A stretch of 64,000 nucleotides of DNA from positions 18,865 to 82,864 of the forward strand of contig CANQVK010000011.1 of assembly GCA_947627275.1 (NCBI GenBank), read 5' to 3'. The notes beneath the pieces were generated by a model. The model was given only the letters and a program-made list of their open reading frames with translations, had not been told where the DNA came from and made no database searches. This document shows positions 63,907 to 64,000 of this stretch, piece after piece; the first letter of the stretch is position 1; every line of letters begins with the position of its first letter. The stretch comes from an uncultured Ruminococcus sp. GTDB lineage: Bacteria > Bacillota > Clostridia > Oscillospirales > Ruminococcaceae. The position numbers were made by a program, and so were the translations under genes.

Positions 63907-64000
63907 TTATTTGAAATACACTGTCCACAACTTAAGAGGATTTTGCTGCCCTTTACTTTCTGTTAAAGAGATAACTCTTAGAACCCAATATCGTAAATTT
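63907..64000 (-). CDS. C-terminal end of an unknown protein (partial)
   Basis: On the minus strand the frame from the window edge is open for 30 residues and ends VISLTESKGQQN then PLKLWTVYFK and TAA at 63909-63907. The terminator directly after the stop supports a real gene. Too short to identify. Confidence 0.45.
   Translation of the reverse strand, partial: NLRYWVLRVISLTESKGQQNPLKLWTVYFK

Overview
The window looks like chromosomal DNA from a Gram-positive member of the Clostridia, most likely a Ruminococcus-type gut Oscillospiraceae. This is an inference. It rests on an mraZ-rsmH-ftsL-pbp-murE-mraY-ftsW-murG-murA-ftsQ-ftsZ cluster without ftsA, a DivIVA-like coiled-coil protein, a SigH-like sigma factor, class B sortases, a SpoIID-domain protein, AddAB and RecD2, and secreted enzymes with long Thr/Pro-rich linkers. 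Most promoters are near-consensus sigma-A type with 17-bp spacers. No rRNA, tRNA, CRISPR array, prophage or transposase gene was seen.

Layout. 1-2553 (+): tail of a VDPNGGG-repeat protein, then a THUMP/UPF0020 RNA methyltransferase, ComF and a C_GCAxxG_C_C protein. 2729-9498 (-): AraC regulator, 3-methyladenine glycosylase, RqcH, RlmA-like methyltransferase, a TrmK-Nif3 fusion, a DUF1858 protein, a zinc-ribbon protein and a SigH-like sigma factor. 9586-25001 (-): DivIVA-like protein and the dcw division/cell-wall cluster. 25464-29284 (-): SpoIID-domain protein and two class B sortases. 29523-34961 (-): ThiI, cysteine desulfurase, cysteine synthase, TcdA and two small membrane proteins. 35250-46156 (+): RecD2, MreB/Mbl, an SGNH hydrolase, a DnaD/DnaI helicase-loader pair, a SleB-like hydrolase, FtsH and a COG2426 membrane protein. 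46376-55224 (-): AddA, AddB and a double GH25 protein. 55654-64000: RluA-type pseudouridine synthase, TyrA, a Lys/Glu/Pro-repeat leucine-rich protein (-), a large solute-binding lipoprotein, and a TetR-CPBP protease operon, then the end of a further minus-strand gene.

The genes are mostly housekeeping: peptidoglycan precursor synthesis and division, rRNA/tRNA modification and sulfur trafficking, ribosome quality control, double-strand-break repair and replication initiation, with a surface layer of sortases, lysozyme-like, SGNH and lipoprotein genes.

The most unusual signal is non-coding. A family of dispersed hairpin elements lies at 24394, 32010, 46160, 53379, 55513 and 62380, with ends TATACTCGCCGCTATT. 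Two sequence-divergent relatives at 45439 and 56664 have GACC/GGTC ends. The full copies fold into one long imperfect hairpin and share purine-rich motifs near the apex while their stems differ. The two divergent copies sit directly at the predicted transcript starts of the COG2426 gene and tyrA, so they would form the whole 5' leader of each. A separate candidate structured RNA lies between ftsL and the pbp gene inside the dcw cluster.
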